Positions 29,525 to 31,968 of a DNA stretch of 31,968 nt are shown here, piece after piece (positions within the stretch are counted from its first letter, which is position 1; each line of letters starts with the position of its first letter). The DNA is taken from NCBI GenBank assembly GCA_016784245.1, contig JADHVA010000001.1, forward strand, positions 1 through 31,968. The letters run 5' to 3'. The position numbers and the translations under genes were made by a program. The stretch is from Nanobdellota archaeon (GTDB lineage Archaea; Nanobdellota; Nanobdellia; SCGC-AAA011-G17; GW2011-AR17). The notes under the pieces were generated by a model, which saw nothing but the letters and a program-made list of their open reading frames with translations, ran no database searches and was not told the DNA's origin.

Positions 29525-30532
29525 TTAAACTTTATCCTTTTCAACACTAATTTTATTGCCATCAATCAAAAATTTAACATCTAAGAATTTCTCAATAACC
29601 TCAATATTTCTTTTAACATGATTAGTAATCTCTGGAACAATATAACTTCCACCAGCTAAAGCAATATAAGGTAACAACATATCCCCTGTATTAATATCAA
29701 CAGTAGAATTTTCATAAGATTTTATCAAAGATCTTGCTGCTTCTTCACCAACAATTTCAGCTCTCTTCCCCATTTCACCAACACAATCTCCACCAAAAAA
29801 ACTATTCTCAGTTTCAATTGTTAACTGAATACCAGAACCAGCACATAAAGCATCAGCATATTTTACTTTAATCTCTACAGGTAAAGAAAATTTTTCTTCT
29901 AATATTTTCTTAGCAGCTTCTGCTTGTCTTTCAGCAACTTTTGGATTTTCTAAATGATGACTTGCTACAGAAATTCCTTTGATACTAACAACAGAACCTT
30001 TTTCTAAAATATCTAATCTTTTCAATTCAGCTTTTTTAGAATCAACTTCAACTCGTGCACCACCTTTTGGAAAAAAACCATGATGATCAACTTTTGAACT
30101 AACTTCATATCCCATCTTTTTCAACAAAGGAAATAAAACATTATCAAAATGATAAATTGGAGGAGCAAACAAACCAAAAGTTGCACCACCTTTTATATTA
30201 ATCTTCAAATCAGTTTTAATTGTAGGTATCAATAAACTTTGTAATAATAATCCAATAGAACCTGCAGTATTAATTTCAACTTCTAATTTACCACTTTTTA
30301 TTGTTTCAGGTTTAAATACAATTTTTTCAGAACCTAATTCAGCTCCAGCAACTTCTCCTTCACATAATTCTAAAGCTGCTAAAACTCCTTTCAAATGTTG
30401 TTCTTTCAAACCTTTTTGAGGCCTTATTGCTCTAATATTATCCATAGAAAAATCTTTACCTGTTAACACAGACAATCCTAAAGCTGTTCTAAGAATTTGT
30501 CCACCACCTTCACTACCATCAATTTCTAACAT
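29525..30532 (-). CDS. rtcA: RNA 3'-terminal phosphate cyclase
   Basis: Converts RNA 3'-phosphate to 2',3'-cyclic phosphate using ATP. The 335-residue protein shows the signature GSEGGGQILRTALGLS, HLKGVLAALEL, the GGATFGLFAPPIYH segment, HHGFFPKGG, and CAGSGIQLTIETE, and ends with the adenylylated histidine region ITNHVKRN (H305). Cyclic-phosphate ends are also what EndA makes and what RtcB joins, so this enzyme can keep RNA ends ligatable. AGCTTAAATA lies about 26 bases ahead of the ATG. Length is normal. Confidence 0.95.
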   Translation of the reverse strand: MLEIDGSEGGGQILRTALGLSVLTGKDFSMDNIRAIRPQKGLKEQHLKGVLAALELCEGEVAGAELGSEKIVFKPETIKSGKLEVEINTAGSIGLLLQSLLIPTIKTDLKINIKGGATFGLFAPPIYHFDNVLFPLLKKMGYEVSSKVDHHGFFPKGGARVEVDSKKAELKRLDILEKGSVVSIKGISVASHHLENPKVAERQAEAAKKILEEKFSLPVEIKVKYADALCAGSGIQLTIETENSFFGGDCVGEMGKRAEIVGEEAARSLIKSYENSTVDINTGDMLLPYIALAGGSYIVPEITNHVKRNIEVIEKFLDVKFLIDGNKISVEKDKV

Positions 30533-30588
30533 AGAAAAATAAACACAAAAGAAATATTTAAGCTTTTAGATTAAAAAAATAAAAAAAA

Positions 30589-31968
30589 TTAAAGAAAGTT
30601 TAGAAGTAAACCACCATATTTTAGGAACAGAGGTACAAAAACTAAACTGATAATAGCCATTAGCTTCATCAAAATATTTAATCCTGGACCAGATGTATCC
30701 TTACATGGATCTCCTACTGTATCACCAATAACGGCTGCAGCATGACAATGACTTCCTTTACCACCATGTGCGCCACTTTCAATATACTTCTTTGCATTAT
30801 CCCATGCTCCACCTGCATTTGCTTTCGCAATAGCTAATACAACACCAGCAGATAAAACACCAGCAAGTACACCAGCTAAAGTTTCAACACCAAATAATAA
30901 ACCTATTACAATTGGAGTTAAAACAACTAACAAACCAGGAGCAATCATTTCTCTTAATGCAGAAACTGTAGCGATGTCTACACACTTTGTAGAATCTGGT
31001 TTTGCCTTTCCTTCCATTAGACCTTCTATTTCTTTAAACTGTCTTCTAACCTCAACTATGATAGCCTGAGCAGCTTTCCCTACAGCTTTCATAGTCATTG
31101 CTGAGAATAAGAACGGCAACATAGCTCCAAAGAACAATCCTGCAATTACTTTACTATCTAAAAGATTTACAGTATCAATACCTGAAGCTAAAATAAAGGC
31201 ACTAAACAAAGCTAGTCCAGTTAAAGCAGCAGAACCAATTGCAAAACCTTTTCCAATAGCTGCAGTTGTATTTCCAGCAGCATCTAAAACATCTGTTTTA
31301 TTTCTAACTTCAGAAGGTAAGCCAGCCATCTCTGCAATTCCACCAGCATTATCAGCCACAGGTCCATAAGCATCAATAGCTAAACCAATAACTAAAGTTG
31401 ACAACATTCCTAAAGCAGCAATAGCAATACCATACATTCCAGCTGTTTGATAACCTACAAAAATTACAATAGCCAACAGAACAACAGGAATAACTGCACT
31501 TTCATATCCTAGAGCAAGCCCTTGAATAATATTTGTAGCAGCTCCAGTTTCACTAGCCTTAGCAACATTCTTCACAGGATCATATGCATGTGATGTAAAA
31601 TATTCTGTAACTAAACCAATTAGTAAACCTGCTATTAAACCAACTGCAAACGAAATAAAAACACCTGTAGCTCCATAAGTAATTCCATTAATATCAAAAC
31701 TATTTGGTAACCAAGCTTTTGTTAAAAAATACATTGATACTAACATAAGACCAGAAGAAATAATTAATCCTCTCTTCAAAACTCTTTCAACATCTCCGCT
31801 TGTTTTTTTATTCAAACCTAATTTAATAAACCATATTGTAATAAAAGCAACGATAATTCCAATTGCTGAAATAGCTAAAGGATATAACAAAGCTGTATCC
31901 ATATTCATTCCACCAAAAGCTACAGCACCAATAACTAAAGCAGCGGCAGTACTTTCAGCACAACTTCC
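30589..31968 (-). CDS. hppA: Membrane-bound ion-pumping pyrophosphatase, C-terminal part
   Basis: Couples pyrophosphate hydrolysis to H+ or Na+ transport. The frame enters from the right edge and runs through 459 residues to the stop; the N-terminal third is outside the window. Visible motifs are [20 protein letters not shown] and [24 protein letters not shown] [15 protein letters not shown], and the C-terminal [34 protein letters not shown]. The alanine in GNTTAA, with glycine three residues on, is the mark of the K+-dependent subfamily; K+-independent enzymes have lysine there. Na+ versus H+ pumping cannot be decided from this part. Confidence 0.95.
   Translation of the reverse strand, partial: GSCAESTAAALVIGAVAFGGMNMDTALLYPLAISAIGIIVAFITIWFIKLGLNKKTSGDVERVLKRGLIISSGLMLVSMYFLTKAWLPNSFDINGITYGATGVFISFAVGLIAGLLIGLVTEYFTSHAYDPVKNVAKASETGAATNIIQGLALGYESAVIPVVLLAIVIFVGYQTAGMYGIAIAALGMLSTLVIGLAIDAYGPVADNAGGIAEMAGLPSEVRNKTDVLDAAGNTTAAIGKGFAIGSAALTGLALFSAFILASGIDTVNLLDSKVIAGLFFGAMLPFLFSAMTMKAVGKAAQAIIVEVRRQFKEIEGLMEGKAKPDSTKCVDIATVSALREMIAPGLLVVLTPIVIGLLFGVETLAGVLAGVLSAGVVLAIAKANAGGAWDNAKKYIESGAHGGKGSHCHAAAVIGDTVGDPCKDTSGPGLNILMKLMAIISLVFVPLFLKYGGLLLNFL

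Overview
The window is a compact, AT-rich stretch of an archaeal chromosome, most likely from a DPANN lineage such as Woesearchaeota or Pacearchaeota (lineage is my inference). The archaeal assignment rests on ribosomal protein S17e, Alba, the tRNA splicing endonuclease EndA, RNA 3'-phosphate cyclase, archaeal-type GlyRS, a class III pilin, and TATA boxes about 25-30 bases ahead of start codons (leaderless transcripts). Both ends cut genes: an unknown minus-strand gene on the left and a membrane pyrophosphatase on the right.

Layout. 1-5.2 kb: CTP synthase, then convergent cysteinyl-tRNA synthetase (cysS) with a LAGLIDADG endonuclease gene directly upstream, and an unknown gene. 5.3-8.5 kb: an Lrp/AsnC regulator facing a tight operon of a shortened RqcH, an RNA m5C methyltransferase, a Nip7/PUA-like protein and an unknown protein. 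8.6-12.6 kb: pilin, stand-alone receiver protein, tRNA-dihydrouridine synthase and a DEAD-box helicase with a repetitive glycine-rich tail. 12.7-14.6 kb: an unknown protein, a triply interrupted tRNA-Phe, a second LAGLIDADG gene and an unknown protein. 14.6-19.1 kb: tRNA thiolase, GlyRS, a zincin-like peptidase, a secreted protein, a HIT protein and a CAU tRNA. 19.1-26.8 kb: a secreted beta-rich protein, Kef-type antiporter, Alba, S17e, a TRM11-like methyltransferase, a PfkB kinase and winged-helix proteins. 26.9-32 kb: EndA and RNase Z diverging from one TATA box, a membrane protein, RtcA and the pyrophosphatase.

The striking content is RNA splicing. The gene for cysS is not open from its true start: a 31-nt insertion with stop codons splits the CGPT motif, and its ends fold as a bulge-helix-bulge (BHB). 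Removing it restores a 467-residue enzyme. tRNA-Phe(GAA) carries three BHB introns, at 3/4, 30/31 and 37/38. They leave a 7-nt exon that contains the anticodon. The first BHB uses the 5' leader, and the third forms properly only after the second intron is gone, so the steps appear ordered. Each intron-bearing gene has a LAGLIDADG endonuclease gene just upstream on the same strand, outside the introns. The two endonuclease genes share a GC-richer sequence element directly ahead of their TATA boxes. EndA, RNase Z and RtcA lie nearby in the same window.
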